Source: Anseranas semipalmata
Lineage: Eukaryota > Chordata > Aves > Anseriformes > Anseranatidae
Reading direction: 5' to 3'
NCBI GenBank assembly: GCA_013399115.1
Contig: VXAA01003999.1
Span: 18,488-82,487, forward strand
DNA length: 64,000 nt
Position 1 is the stretch's first letter. Each line of letters begins with the position of its first letter. This document shows, one piece after another, positions 14,316 to 27,000 of this stretch. A program made the translations under genes and the position numbers. The notes below the pieces were generated by a model. That model was not told the DNA's origin. It saw only the letters and a program-made list of their open reading frames with translations, and did no database searches.

Positions 14316-14353
14316 ATATATATATATATATATGTATGTATATATATATATTT
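14316..14353 (+). repeat. (TA)n microsatellite with GTATGT interruption
   Basis: TA units broken once by TATGTATGTA, preceded by a 12-base A run. Confidence 0.95.
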
Positions 14354-16172
14354 CAGTATGTTTATGATGTTTATTTTGTTTTTATTAAAAGGATCCATAG
14401 GTGACCTTTTGTGCCAAATGGGTATATTTAATTCAATAGGAAACTTGTTTAAGATGTTTTTAATTTTTTGTCTGGAAAAGAAAATACATATTTTAAGTTT
14501 AACACCAATTGATACATATTTTTAAATCTCTCTTTGCCTTTCACCCTTCCTCTTTGGTTACTGAATTAAAAAAAAAAAAAATATTTGCTTGATCCTAACT
14601 AGTTTAATTTTGAAACTGTTATGCAGAAGACTGGTGCTTATTTGAATCTGAAAAATTTGTTTACAAAGTTAATAAAAAACATGTAATTATTGGCACACTT
14701 TTAAATAATAATCCTTCATTACTTAGATGGTCATATGTTTTTTAATTTAAAAAATCTACAGTTTTGGAGAAATTACAGGTATGACAATTTCTTAATAACT
14801 ATTTAGTAACACGTAAAAAGCACATTGCTTCTGGAAAATATAGATTACTTTAAAAGCAAAGTTTGGCCTATCTCTCTTGGTCCTTTAGTTGCAGCATCAT
14901 TTAAATTTTTATGTTTTAGAATAGGATGTTATTGGCAGGCAGGAGGTATGTTTTGCAGATACAATTATTATTAAAATACTGTCCATTTTAAAATATGAAC
15001 ATCTTAATAGCCAAAATAACAGAGCAGAAATAGTGAAGAAACTATTTTCTGGAATGTTAATTTGTTCCTATACTTTGACACTTTTTTTTTTTTTTTAGTT
15101 TTACACAGTTCCCTAATTTTGGCTACATAAGAAATAAGGTCAAACATTTTTAATAGCAGCTATTACAAGAAATTTGTTTTTACATGGCCATTTCTCTAGG
15201 GCACTGACTCTTTTCTGTGTCCAATAAAATAGGAGATTTTCTGATTAAAGTAACAAGCAACTGACTTTAACAATTAGTTATATTGTAAAGACAATAAATT
15301 AGTGCCTACTATCAAGTATTCCCTATTTGAATTCACCTAAAAAATATGTGTAAGCAGGGAACATTTTTAACACTATTTACTGCTTTGCTAGGGAAGGGAA
15401 TAGAAGTCTGGTTCCCTGATCCTGAAATCTAAGATCTTGTGTAAAGCCTCCTGATTCTTTCAACATACAGTAATTGCTCTTTTGTTCTATATTTTCTTTT
15501 CTGTAATATGCAGTTTTATTTAAAAGTTATAGCTTGCTCATGAATTTGTCTGAAATTTTCAGACCATATGTAGTGCATATGTTGTGACCTTGAAACACCA
15601 GTGAATTCTTTGAGCACTGTATTTTCTCCTGCTGTTGTTTCCCTTTTAATGAAAGATTAGGATATGGGATGGAAATTGGGGAGGACTTGCCTTGAACTGT
15701 AAAATGAGTAAATCAGAGGCAAATTTCATTCTATCAACCTGTTCTAGCAAAAGTGCAGCCATGGGCTGAGAGAGAGCATTTCACAGATCTGATTGAAAAC
15801 TGTTTCTGTAAATAATAGTTGTAGCTGATAGTTTCAGCCAGCTCATTCATTTTACCTATGGTCACACAAATATTAGAGCTGGCATAAGCAAAATAATAGG
15901 AATGTGAGTTTTTTTATTGCAGCCTGAAGTTTAAAACAATCATGAAAGTAATATAAAGTTCCTTTCTCAGATATTTTCAACACAATAAATATAAATTCTA
16001 AGTATCTCTAAAAACAATCATGATTGTATCAAAAACTTTGTAACCCAAATCTATGAAACTGTAGCCCTTTGATACAGACCTGGGCTGAAGTGTGTCTGTC
16101 AGACTACTTATCACTTGCTTCTTCTATCTCTTTTTTTTTTCTCTCCTCTCTTTCTCGTGTGCGCTCTTTTTT

Positions 16173-16197
16173 NNNNNNNNNNNNNNNNNNNNNNNNN
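16173..16197. other. Assembly gap (25 N)
   Basis: Twenty-five N between T-rich flanks. A homopolymer or low-complexity run is the probable cause, and the true length is not known. Confidence 0.98.
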
Positions 16198-16660
16198 TTT
16201 TTTTTTCACAGTATGAAAGTTCTTCTGTATACATGTAAACTTGGCCATGCTTTGGTCTGTCTCATGCAATTTTTTTTTTTGTGTGTGTGTGTGTAGCATT
16301 TTTGGGGTTGTATTCAGACCATGGAAAATGATTGATATACCAGTTGTAGTGCAATAAGAAAACAAAATTTGAAAAGCCTTTCTGGTTCATGTAACTAGTA
16401 TTTTTATTCTTTAACTCTAATCATTATATTCTGTCACCTATGCTACATGAAGCAGTAACCTTTGACCTGTTGATGTAAGGACATAAAATGTTTTATTTCC
16501 TAAAGTTGACTGCTTTCATGTGTTCCTCCTGTTTATACTGTGTATCTTTGTTCTTGCTGGTAACCTAAGAATCACATTCAAATCCTCTTAGACCTGACTC
16601 TTTTTCATATGTATAAGCATCAGACTTTTCTTGAATAATGCCAAAGGATATTGGGGCTGA

Positions 16661-16722
16661 AGGATTGGTTGGACTAGGTGATCTTGAAGGTCTCTTCCAA
16701 CCTAAATGATTCTGTGATTCTC
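16661..16722 (+). mobile_element. CR1 LINE 3'-end fragment (about 60 bp)
   Basis: The stretch GGATTGGTTGGACTAGGTGA, followed by TCTCTTCCAACC and the tail ATGATTCTGTGATTCT, is the conserved CR1 3' end. It represents a severely 5'-truncated insertion. Confidence 0.85.
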
Positions 16723-19700
16723 TCATATCTTTGACATTTTTTCAAGGTCTGATTGCATATTGTGCCATAATCATTTTCTGAAGAATTTCTGTATATTTTG
16801 CACATGGACAGGTACATTCAAAGGGCTGATTGGCTTCTAAAAAAATTAAAAATAATAATAAAAAATAAGAAGAAGAAGAAGAAGTAAAAATAAAAATAAA
16901 AGTAAAAACTAAAAATATAAAATGGTAAGACAGCAAAACCAAATTCAAAGAGCAGAGAAAATACTCAAATGCCGGGTTAAAGAGAAGGAAGATAGAACCA
17001 GATCAGAACTCAGTAATTATCCTGTTAAGTTTGGTCTGGATTTGTTGTTGAGTCTTAATACAAAAGAACTTCTAATTGTTAGAATAGCTATTATTGATAT
17101 ATTTAAAAGATATTATTTTTAATATCATGTCCTTTTAATTACCATGCAAATTGCCTCCTACTGCATTTTTGTAAATGCTAAATTGTCTGAACCTTCAATT
17201 TTATTATAAGGCAGTGCCTCAGTGGCAATAATTGCTAAATAGATGCTGGAAGTGTACACTGAAGGGAAGGTTCGTCCTCTGAGACAAATGTATGCATTCT
17301 GTGGCTATCGGTAAGCTGGATGTGATGTAAGCTGCCTGGTAAAAGTTGTGGTTGTATGATTGTCAAACTTGTGTATTTAGAAAATAGCCTGATGTGGAAA
17401 ACCTAGTTTGTTCCAAGAACAAAAATCCAATTAAGTACATAAATACTGTTCACTCTCAAAACAGCTTTCTTTAAAAGAAGGCATAAAAAATAATAACATA
17501 TTATACATGCATATACTTTTATCTGTATTAATTTCTTTAAAGTCATGGCTGTACTAGTGCCCAATTATGTTTGAGAACATTTATTTTTCACTTTCTAATT
17601 AAATTGTCCTATAAATGGTAATTATCTTTTTCTTCAAATGAGCTGTTTTGAAATCCTCTGAAAACTCTTTGGATAAAGATATTCAAACTATAGTTTTGAT
17701 AATGGAGATCTAGGTGTCATGTAAGCAAGTTTTAGACTTTGTATGAATTTAGAAAACAGAACAGATGTAGTATTTTTATGTATACTTCTCAGCAGTAGTA
17801 TTTTGTTTTCTTAAGTGATTCTAATCCTCATCTACCCAATTTGTTGAGCTCCAATTTTACTTAACTCTGCTTATCTTCCATACATAGATAACTTTATTGC
17901 AAATACCATGATCTTTATCGTGTAATACATTAAAATAACGTATATTTATTTTCTCATGGAGGGAAAAACATTATCAAAGACCTTGACATAAACAAAAGGA
18001 AAACAATGATCTGCTTCTGAAAAGCATCATCTAGTGCAGTGGGAGTGATGACATTCACCACTGGTAATAAGCCTTTTTTCTGAGAAGCAGTTTTTTCTAT
18101 GTATTGTTTTTTGTGTGGTGTACAAAATATCAGTGCATTAACACATTCTAACCACTCTAAACCACCTTCTAAGCACATTCTAGATTGTTCTGTTTTTTTT
18201 TTTCTTTTTTTTTTTTCTTTTTTTTTGCCATATACTACTTTCTCTGCTGATTTTTCTTTCCACCTAAATGTTAGCACAAGGTTGAGGGAAATATTCTGCA
18301 ACTTTTGTACCATGTAAGATTTTTAGTGAAAAAGTAAGGATTTCAGTGGTAGCATTGGAAAATAGAACATTTTTTATGGTTATTGACAATACAAATGACA
18401 CCTAATCAAATAAAAGATACTTCGCATTGTGGGAGAAACAGGTGTTATGCATGCCTGGATATGTGTTAGGTGTTGTAGCAATCATTCAGACAAATCTTTC
18501 AATGAACTACAAAATAATATACACTATTTCATTTTCTTGATGTATCCTTACTCTGGATGTCCCAAACTGCTCTGTTGCTTAATCTAGTGGTTTTCTTTAG
18601 ATATATACCTATACATATGTATAGATGTATGTATGTATGTATATATATTTACATAGGTTTTGCTTCTTGGAGCTTGCAAGATTTTCCTTCGTAGATCTGC
18701 TAACATATAGATGCATTTTTATAATTCTAAGTTTAATAAGAGGGCAATATTTTATTCTGGATATTATGAAAATAAGCAACATCTTTTACAAATATTTAAA
18801 CCTTCCTGAACTGCTATTTAAAACAATCCTCAGATCTATCTACAGTAGTCCATGAACTGGAGAGAAAAACAAAGAGATCCAGTTTCTTTCCTTAGCTGTG
18901 GTTAAGAAGTGGTTTCTTAAGCACGAATAAGAAGTACAATTCATGACTGCTTGTTCGTGAATACCTTTTTGATCAAATTAAAGTGAATCACATTTGAATA
19001 TCTTGAAGAAATACCCTTTTCTCAATCAATATATTCTTAATTTATGTGTTGATTCACCTTATTAAATTCTTGTCTAATGTTTATTGATTATTGCTTACTT
19101 AGTGGAGGTTATGTTCTAAAATCTATTCCCAGACTTCAAACAGAGCAGGAAACTACACTACACTAAATAATTACCAGTGAGAACACACATTGCATAAACA
19201 CAAAGGGAAAAGCTGGTTGCTCATGAATCTTCTTCAAAACTATGAATACTGACTGTTTATTAGTATGTTCTAGATTAATAACAAATTATATATGTTTCTT
19301 ATACATTTCCCTTTAATTTAGTTAGAAAACACAATTTGTCTTTCTCGTCTTGCCCTGAAAAATGTGCTCTGCTATGTAGACAAGATATTGTGTTGCACAA
19401 AGATAACCATGTAAGCTGATCTGTACAGTAGCCAAGAGGAGGGAAGGACTGATCATATATTGGGTGGAACTAACCCTAGAAGAATAATTGAATTGAATTC
19501 GATTTGAATGAAATTTGATTCAAATTGAAGTAATTGAATTGGCATGCTAATGATGCTTAATGGCACATCATCCTCTAAGATTAAGGAGACCATGAATGTG
19601 GATGAAGTATGGCTAAGGCCTGAGGTCTCAGGTCTGAAGTCAGGATCAAGGTTAGGTAGAACAAGTTCTGCGTAAAAGGGAAACCTCACCACCAGGATAA

Positions 19701-20312
19701 AAGATGTATCAGTTGTAGGTGGGTCCTGAGCCCTCAAATGGATGATAAGTATTTAGAAAAGCTCTGGGACACAAGCTTTTATTTTTTTTACTTTCTCTGT
19801 GGATGTTTCTAAGTTTCCTCTGGAAAATCTTTATTTTCTTTATGGCTTTCAAAGAGTTAAAATATGAACAGTAGTACCCCCATAAAATTAGAGATCTATA
19901 GAAAGTGTGCTAGCACTTATTGGTCTTACCATGAACATATTTATAGTACTAGCATGATTGATGGGCCATCAGAATTCACATTGGAAACCCCCCTTTGTTT
20001 CATATGGCCTTCAGCAGCTTCATTTCCAGGGGCTGAAGGGGAAGCAGTGAGGGTGTGAAGTAGAAGCCTAGTCTCAACAGGTTCAACTTATACTCAGAAA
20101 GGGAAACAGCCCCTTCATCACAGGAACTTGATTCAGCCAAATCTCACGTACTGTACAAGGAAAGCAGTAAAGGGTATGTTCCTTATATAAATACTTAAAT
20201 TCAGTTTATTCAGTTAAAATAAATCAAATACCTTCCATCTGAAGAAAGAAAAAAAAAAAAAGATTTTCATTTTTCTTTCTGTTTTAAATAATTGATGTAA
20301 AAGAAATATTCG

Positions 20313-20314
<2 letters not shown>

Positions 20315-20347
<33 letters not shown>

Positions 20348-20358
20348 TTTGTTTAAAA

Positions 20359-20394
<36 letters not shown>
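20315..20394 (+). repeat. Twin poly-T blocks around an A-rich centre
   Basis: Two T runs of roughly 27 and 32 bases flank AAAAAATTTGTTTAAAAAAAA. The centre can pair with the flanks. Run lengths from an assembly may be inexact. Confidence 0.9.
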
Positions 20395-20395
<1 letters not shown>

Positions 20396-20764
20396 TAAGA
20401 GAAGAGAATTCTACCTCAAAAGAGAGGTGGGGAGAAAGATTATGGGGTATAAACAACTCAGTGAGAGATACTGACAACATTTACATAGGCTTATATATTT
20501 CTCATGAAGTCATGGTGGGCACAAACCCAGACAAAAAGAGAAAGCAGAAAACAGGGAGAATATAGTCAGATGATTACAGAAGAGTATCTTAAGTTAGTAA
20601 TTGAAAAGAAAACTCCTATCCAAGCAATAAAGACTTGTTCTGACATACACTGAACTTTTGTATTTTTGTAGGTTGTACTCAGGTTTTGACTTATTTCTTT
20701 TACATTCTAAAAAAAAATGTCAACAACTCAAGTTAATTGAATGGTGGAAAAAGAAAAAAATCAG

Positions 20765-21838
20765 TGTGATGGTTTCACTCTGATGGGTAGCTAAACTCCA
20801 CCACAGAACTCTCTCACTCCCACTCCTCAGAGGAAGAGGGGGAGAAAATATGATCGAAAAGGGCTCAAGGGTTGAGATGAAGACAGGGAGATTATTCATC
20901 AATTACCATCATGGGCAAAACAGACTCAGTGTAAGGAGATTAATGTAATTTATTGCCTACAGCTAACAGACTAGAGCAGTGAGAAAATAAAAGCAAACTA
21001 AAAACATCTTCTCCCCCATCTACCCTCTTCTATCTGCTCCCCCTGAGCAATGCAGAGGAATGGGGAATGGGGGTTGTGGTCAGTCCATAACACTTTGTCA
21101 TCTGTTGCTCCTTCACGGTCACTCTCTGCCCCTGCTCCAGCATGGGGTCCCTCCCATGGGATGCCGTCCTTCCCAAACTGATCCTGCGTGGGCTTCCCAC
21201 AGGCTGCAGCTCTTCCAGAACTGCTCCAATATTGGGTCCATACTGTGGGGTCTGTCCACTGCTCCAACATGGGCCCCCCATTGGTGACAGCTCCGGCCAG
21301 ACCTTCTGCTCTACCAAGGGCTACCTCTCTCTATGGTCTGCAGCTCTAGCCCAGAGCCTGCTCCTGTGGGGGCTCCCATGGGCCACAGCCTCCTTCAGGC
21401 CACATCCACCTGCCCCATGGGGGCTCCTCCAGGGGCTGCAGCGTGGAGATCTGCTCCGTGTGGTCCCCATGGGCTGCAGGGGGACGGCCTGCTCCACCAT
21501 GGGCCTCTCCACGGGCCGCAGGGGAACTTCTGCTGCGGTGCCTGGAGCCCCTCCTGCCCTCCTTCTGCACTGACCTGGGTGCCTGCAGGGCTGTTTCCCT
21601 CACATTTCTCACTCCTCTCTCCCAGCTGCTGTTGTGCAGCTGTTTTTTTCCTTTCTTAAATCTGCTGTCACAGAAGCACAACCAGCATCACTGACTGGAT
21701 CAGCTTTGGTCAGCGGTCCCTTTTGGAGCCGGCTGGAACTGGCTTTTATCTAACATGGGGCAGCTTGTGGACTCTTCTCAAAGAGACCACCCCTGCAGCC
21801 CCCCTGCTACCAAAACTTTGCCATGTAAACTCAATACA
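20765..21838 (-). mobile_element. Solo LTR, 1074 bp, ERV family shared with the copy in intron 4
   Basis: TG...CA ends (TGTGATGGTTTCAC to CTCAATACA on the + strand) are flanked by a perfect 5-bp duplication, ATCAG (20760-20764 and 21839-21843), as expected for an ERVL-like element. Orientation is minus: from the high-coordinate end it reads TGTATTGAGTTTACATGGC, then a GC-rich U3, a TATA-like ATTTAAG (21655-21661), an AATAAA (20949-20954), and a U5 that ends ACCATCACA. The open frames in the GC-rich middle (about 21030-21690) overlap on both strands and are not genes. No internal viral region remains. Confidence 0.87.
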
Positions 21839-21843
21839 ATCAG

Positions 21844-22110
21844 TTAAAGATCAGTGCCACAGAGAAATTGGAAGAGGCTGTCAGGCTTGGCTGGGGCCAA
21901 GGCCAGGCTGGGCCATGCCCTACTGCAGGCTCACTGGGGAAAGGGTTGATGGCCCCAGCCTGACGTGGGAGCCTGTGCCTGGACACGGTGTAGAAGCCCT
22001 GAGGCTGACATGGGGCCCTGGACCTGGGCAGGGTGGGGAAGCCCTTGGGGGGCTGCCACAGGGCAGTCAAGGCTGGGGGTGCCCTTGGGCCTGACAAAGG
22101 CAAATTTACA
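21844..22110. repeat. GC-rich imperfect minisatellite next to the 1074-bp LTR
   Basis: Just outside the LTR's target duplication lies a strongly GC-rich patch, in contrast to the surrounding AT-rich intron. Two adjacent units of about 45 bp are similar: CTGACGTGGGAGCCTGTGCC (from about 21960) and CTGACATGGGGCCCTGGACC (from about 22005). Each continues to GAAGCCCT. A looser third unit (GGCTTGGCTGGGGCCAAGGC) lies at about 21887. The origin is not recognised. Confidence 0.65.
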
Positions 22111-22564
22111 CATAAAACAGTAGAGTGGCAAACAGAGAAAAAGAAAATAATATAAAAACAATAACAATACATTATTTCTCTTGTTTCTCTTCAAGACTGT
22201 TTCATGGTCAGCTGTGTCAGAGCATATTACCAAATGATATGCACATAAAGAGATATATACATATACATTTTTTCTTTTCTAAATGACAGGCTCAATCATC
22301 AGATAAATTAATTTGACACTTGACTCTGTAAGGTGCTGAGCAGTTGGCTCTGATCTGGCAAAACATTTCACTTCTACTTCAATCTCATGAATGCTTCTGT
22401 CCATTTAAAGTGCACTGGACCTTCACTGTTAGGAAAAAAAAAAAAAAAAGGAAAGGAAACAAACAAACAAACAAACAAAAACAATCCAAAGCTCTAAAAC
22501 CAAGGATACAATTATAGCAGATTCATTCATCCTGTTAGACATTTTACATTTTTTTGTTGTTGTT

Positions 22565-23299
22565 AAAGAACTACTTTTAAACCTATAAAGGATTTCAGAA
22601 TATTTGATATGAAATCTGTTTTGTTTTTTTGATAAGGTAGGTAGGAAGCTGTCTTCTTTCCTTGCATGCTTCTGTTTTGTTCTTTATTATTTTATTTTAT
22701 TTTATTTTATTTTATTTTATTTTATTTTATTCATGTTATCAGGAATAGGCCCAGTTTACCTAATCTTTTCGGAAGATTACTGGAGGATTACTCTATTAAA
22801 AAGATATACAATGTAAATATATTATTATCATTATTTTACTGAAACATTAACATGAAACATGTAAAACCTTTAATTAATGAAGTATTCTCTGATTCTCTTT
22901 TAGAATATCTGGCTGATTTGAGTATATCTAGACTTTTTTCTTTTTGTTTGTTTGTTTGTTTTTGTTGAGGGTCACCTTCTTACCTACCTGCTGCACTGAG
23001 ATCCAATACAGCCAGGCTTAGGATAAGAGTCTGAGGACCTAAATCTAAAGGAGAAACCTTAGATGCTAGACAAGGTCAAGGTCAACTAGCTTCTTTTGAC
23101 CTGATGGCTGTGGTGGATAATAATCTAGAGGTTACTGTACTAACTTTAAAAAAGTGAAAGTGGGATCTTAAGATGTACTTAGCATTGTGGGAAATGCAAC
23201 CAATATTCTGTGCTCAGGTGGATTTGAATCTGACTTCTGCCTTCTTCTACCCTACCCTAGAGTTGGGCTTGCTCTTCTTTTTCTCTGCTTTTCTTGAAA
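22565..23299 (+). repeat. Direct duplication, copy 1 (735 bp)
   Basis: Begins AAAGAACTACTTTTAAACC and ends CTTTTCTTGAAA. It equals 23301-24035 at a constant offset of 736, including a (TTTTA)n microsatellite of the same length. Followed directly by a single N. Confidence 0.93.
22688..22731 (+). repeat. (TTTTA)n microsatellite (also at 23424-23467 in the duplicate)
   Basis: About nine TTTTA units. The same number appears in both copies of the 735-bp duplication. Confidence 0.95.
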
Positions 23300-23300
23300 N
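23300..23300. other. Single unknown base at the duplication junction
   Basis: One N lies exactly between two identical 735-bp copies, which suggests two overlapping contig ends joined without merging. Confidence 0.95.
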
Positions 23301-24035
23301 AAAGAACTACTTTTAAACCTATAAAGGATTTCAGAATATTTGATATGAAATCTGTTTTGTTTTTTTGATAAGGTAGGTAGGAAGCTGTCTTCTTTCCTTG
23401 CATGCTTCTGTTTTGTTCTTTATTATTTTATTTTATTTTATTTTATTTTATTTTATTTTATTTTATTCATGTTATCAGGAATAGGCCCAGTTTACCTAAT
23501 CTTTTCGGAAGATTACTGGAGGATTACTCTATTAAAAAGATATACAATGTAAATATATTATTATCATTATTTTACTGAAACATTAACATGAAACATGTAA
23601 AACCTTTAATTAATGAAGTATTCTCTGATTCTCTTTTAGAATATCTGGCTGATTTGAGTATATCTAGACTTTTTTCTTTTTGTTTGTTTGTTTGTTTTTG
23701 TTGAGGGTCACCTTCTTACCTACCTGCTGCACTGAGATCCAATACAGCCAGGCTTAGGATAAGAGTCTGAGGACCTAAATCTAAAGGAGAAACCTTAGAT
23801 GCTAGACAAGGTCAAGGTCAACTAGCTTCTTTTGACCTGATGGCTGTGGTGGATAATAATCTAGAGGTTACTGTACTAACTTTAAAAAAGTGAAAGTGGG
23901 ATCTTAAGATGTACTTAGCATTGTGGGAAATGCAACCAATATTCTGTGCTCAGGTGGATTTGAATCTGACTTCTGCCTTCTTCTACCCTACCCTAGAGTT
24001 GGGCTTGCTCTTCTTTTTCTCTGCTTTTCTTGAAA
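23301..24035 (+). repeat. Direct duplication, copy 2 (735 bp)
   Basis: Identical to 22565-23299 as far as the eye can follow, with no difference seen. The sequence then continues as unique DNA (TTTTGCATTATCAACC). The single N at 23300 marks an assembly join. Confidence 0.93.
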
Positions 24036-27000
24036 TTTTGCATTATCAACCACACATTTCTCAGCTTGATGGAAAGGAAAAATGGAGAGTACTATACGAG
24101 TATACAATATGTCTTAATGGATAGGATAGTCTTCTGAAAATAAGGTGTCTTCTAAGAGTTGTCTGAAATGTTCTGTTGAGTCTAATCTAATGTCTAGTTA
24201 AAACATTTTTTTTTTATGTGTGTGTGTGTGCTTTCTAAGAATGAAAACTAACAATAATAGTGTACCACAAGTTTATTTATTCCTTTGCAGTCCTGCTGTC
24301 ATTCCTACATTAATTAACGTTAATGATATCATTGTTTTGACTGCTTTAGTATGGTGAAGTACATTCTATAAAAGTTTGCTGTTCCATTTTATATCCGTTA
24401 TTTTTGTGAGGTTTTTAAGAATAGATAGCTTACTTGAATTCAGCAGTAGGACTTGAGGTGTGCATAGCATCTTAAAATTATGAGTGAAATATATATAACT
24501 CTATAGGTGGTTGTGAAAATATATTTAGAATGACTTAGAAGCTATGAAATTTCTAGGACAATGTCATTTATGCTCCTGCCACATGCACAAACTTCTTAGA
24601 TGAACTCTATTGTCTTCAGTGTGTAAGGGGAAAAAAAAAAAAAGAGTTCTTAAAGTTTCTGGCTATCTTTTTGATAGGAGATGGTGATCTACAAAGTGAT
24701 GTTTTACACTCCAACAGTGGCTTAAGATAAAAAAAAAAAAACTATATTTGAAAATTCTGTCATTGATTCAAAACATGATCTCAGGTGTAAGGAATTTTTG
24801 TTTCCTGAAGGGTTTTTAAATATTCATAGCAAAGAAAAAAAAAGTGCAATAAACAAAATGGTACCTTTTAATTCCTTTTTAATTCAAAGAATTCCTTTTT
24901 AATATCAAGGAATTCAAAAGTGGTTAGAATGATATCAACTGACTTTTAAAGTGAATAATGTTCTGTTAAAACCTTTTGCAGAAATTGGTAATTACAGTAG
25001 ATAAAGCTGATTATATTAAGAGAGTAGTCTGAAAATCTATTAAAAGACAAGAAAGGACATTTTTAAATTGTGCTAAATGGAATGCAAAAATATTAACAAG
25101 CTTGCACAAGCTACACCTGTTTTTTTTTTTAAAAAAAAAAAAAAGATGTCAAAAAATCCATTTTTTCAGCACTGCCATTTTCTAGTAATGGTCACCAGCA
25201 ATTTGAATCAACATTTGAGAAACAGTAGCAACTATTTGCACTATGAAAAACCCTACTCTGTAAGCATCTAAAAGACCTGAAATATTTAGATTACAATTTG
25301 CGTGTAATGGAATTCAAAACACAGGCTTGTCACTGAAGAAAATATCTCTTTTCAGTTTCTTTATACAGGATAACTGGCCAGACAAGGGTAAGGGCTGAAG
25401 ATAATTCAGAATCCTCTGTTGAGGGAAGGATTCTGAAAAGAAATAGTGTCTTGGGGATGTAGAAAGGAGGTGTTATTTCTTTCATTATTTCCTGCACTAT
25501 TAAAATAGCATTTCAGACTGTAGTTATCTGTTGTTCGGGGGTTTTAGTCATCCTTTTGGCTTGGGCTGTTTTGGTGAGTAATTTTTATTCCCAGGAAATA
25601 ATTTGTCATTTTCAAATAGAAAATGAACCAAACCATCAAATTATGTAAATATATTAAACAAACTTTGTAAGTTATTTTAGAGCAAAGTTATCCTTTCTAT
25701 GCTTGGCTACCTAGAAAGCACAAATTAAAGGGGATTCCCAAGAATACAGAATCTTATTATACACCAGTTATACAATATCCTTAGCCAGACTTTTCACCTA
25801 TGTATTCTTCCCTGAGTTGGTTGAAGGAACAGTGTAATAAGATGGAGATAAAAATGACATTATATGTGTGAAACACCAAACAGAATTGGCATAATAATGC
25901 ACACATTGGTGTCGCTTACAATGCAAGACATGCTGAATGAAAGGAATCCTGACATTATCCCCAGAGGGGACAATGTACACTATATATAATGGGAACACTG
26001 CACCTCAATTCAGAAACATGGAGAAGACCTGACAGCACTAACAGCTTTGACAGCAGAAGATGTAGTTCCAGCGTTTGGCATCTGACCTTTAAGAAAAAAT
26101 CTGTCTGCCTAGCTATTAAGTGCAGAGAATAAAAAGGATTTGTCAGAATGGGGTGACTGAGTCACCATTTCCTTCAACATGACTAAATCCAGGACAGAAT
26201 AGGACACAAATATCTGAATATACTTGCTGTTTTTTTGTTGTTGTTTTGTTTTGTTTTCCCCCTTCCACAAAGTTGACAGTTTACATTATTACATGACAAA
26301 TAAGCATTATACCAGAGGAAGATAATATTGAAAAATATTGTAAAATTTCATAGAGTTTGAAAGCAACAAATTAAAATGAGTTTTCTTTTTTATGTGACTG
26401 CACTAGCAATTATGTTTTATTCGCATAATGGTCTTGTAGACAGTTGGATCCATAGCAATAAAACCAATGAATAAGAGAGGTTTTTTTTTTATGGCAGAGG
26501 AGAATATCTGCATTGTAACTGAAAGATCCTGGAAAGATATCTTAAGGTAATAAGACAAATTAATAAGATGAGATATGTAAAACATCATTTTCCTATTTTG
26601 TCATGAATGTGTAGCAATTTTCAGTTTGTAATTACAAACATTGTTGTAATTACAAAATTGTTACATATATGACTTCCAGATAACATTAGATATTCTTGTG
26701 TAAGCCACCTCAAAAACTGTGTTATGTAAAAAATAGTTCAACTGTTACATCCAACTGATGCATAAGATATAGGAGCAGCTCAAAAAGGGAGAAAAGAACA
26801 AAGAATCAAACAAAAGAGACTAAAAAGGAATTGGGACATTTATTTCTCTCTCATCGCTTGTTCAACAAGCTTCATTCTGTATATGGCAGGCTGTACTTGC
26901 TGCTGTTGTTTTATTCATTTAATAAATATCTTCCATAAAGAAACTAGTTCTTCTAGCTTGTCACTTGCATGATAGATTAAATGATCATATGAGTTTACTT

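Larger units (their letters stand above)
9861..20764. other. Intronic stretch with microsatellites and a gap
   Basis: AT-rich sequence holding only simple repeats, a 62-bp CR1 tail and the 25-N gap. Notable runs are poly-T at 10262-10283 and T-rich 11389-11428, an AT palindrome-like patch at 11848-11881, an A-rich AAG/AAAAT patch at 16838-16920, a T-rich run at 18191-18227 and the poly-T blocks near 20315. No exon recognised. Confidence 0.6.

Noticed and set aside
16069..16365. Frames crossing the N gap
   Set aside because: They include unknown bases and homopolymer-derived Phe/Lys runs; no real coding signal.
19480..19546. GAATT/ATTTGAAT-rich patch with a small hairpin
   Set aside because: The stem is only about 8 bp and such words are common by chance in AT-rich sequence.
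21030..21694. Overlapping open frames of up to 143 codons on both strands
   Set aside because: They lie wholly within the GC-rich U3 of a solo LTR, overlap in several frames and show no protein features beyond Gly/Pro/Cys/Ser-rich noise.
25121..25144. T10-A14 inverted run
   Set aside because: A simple homopolymer pair. It can form a hairpin on paper, but this is expected often in AT-rich introns.
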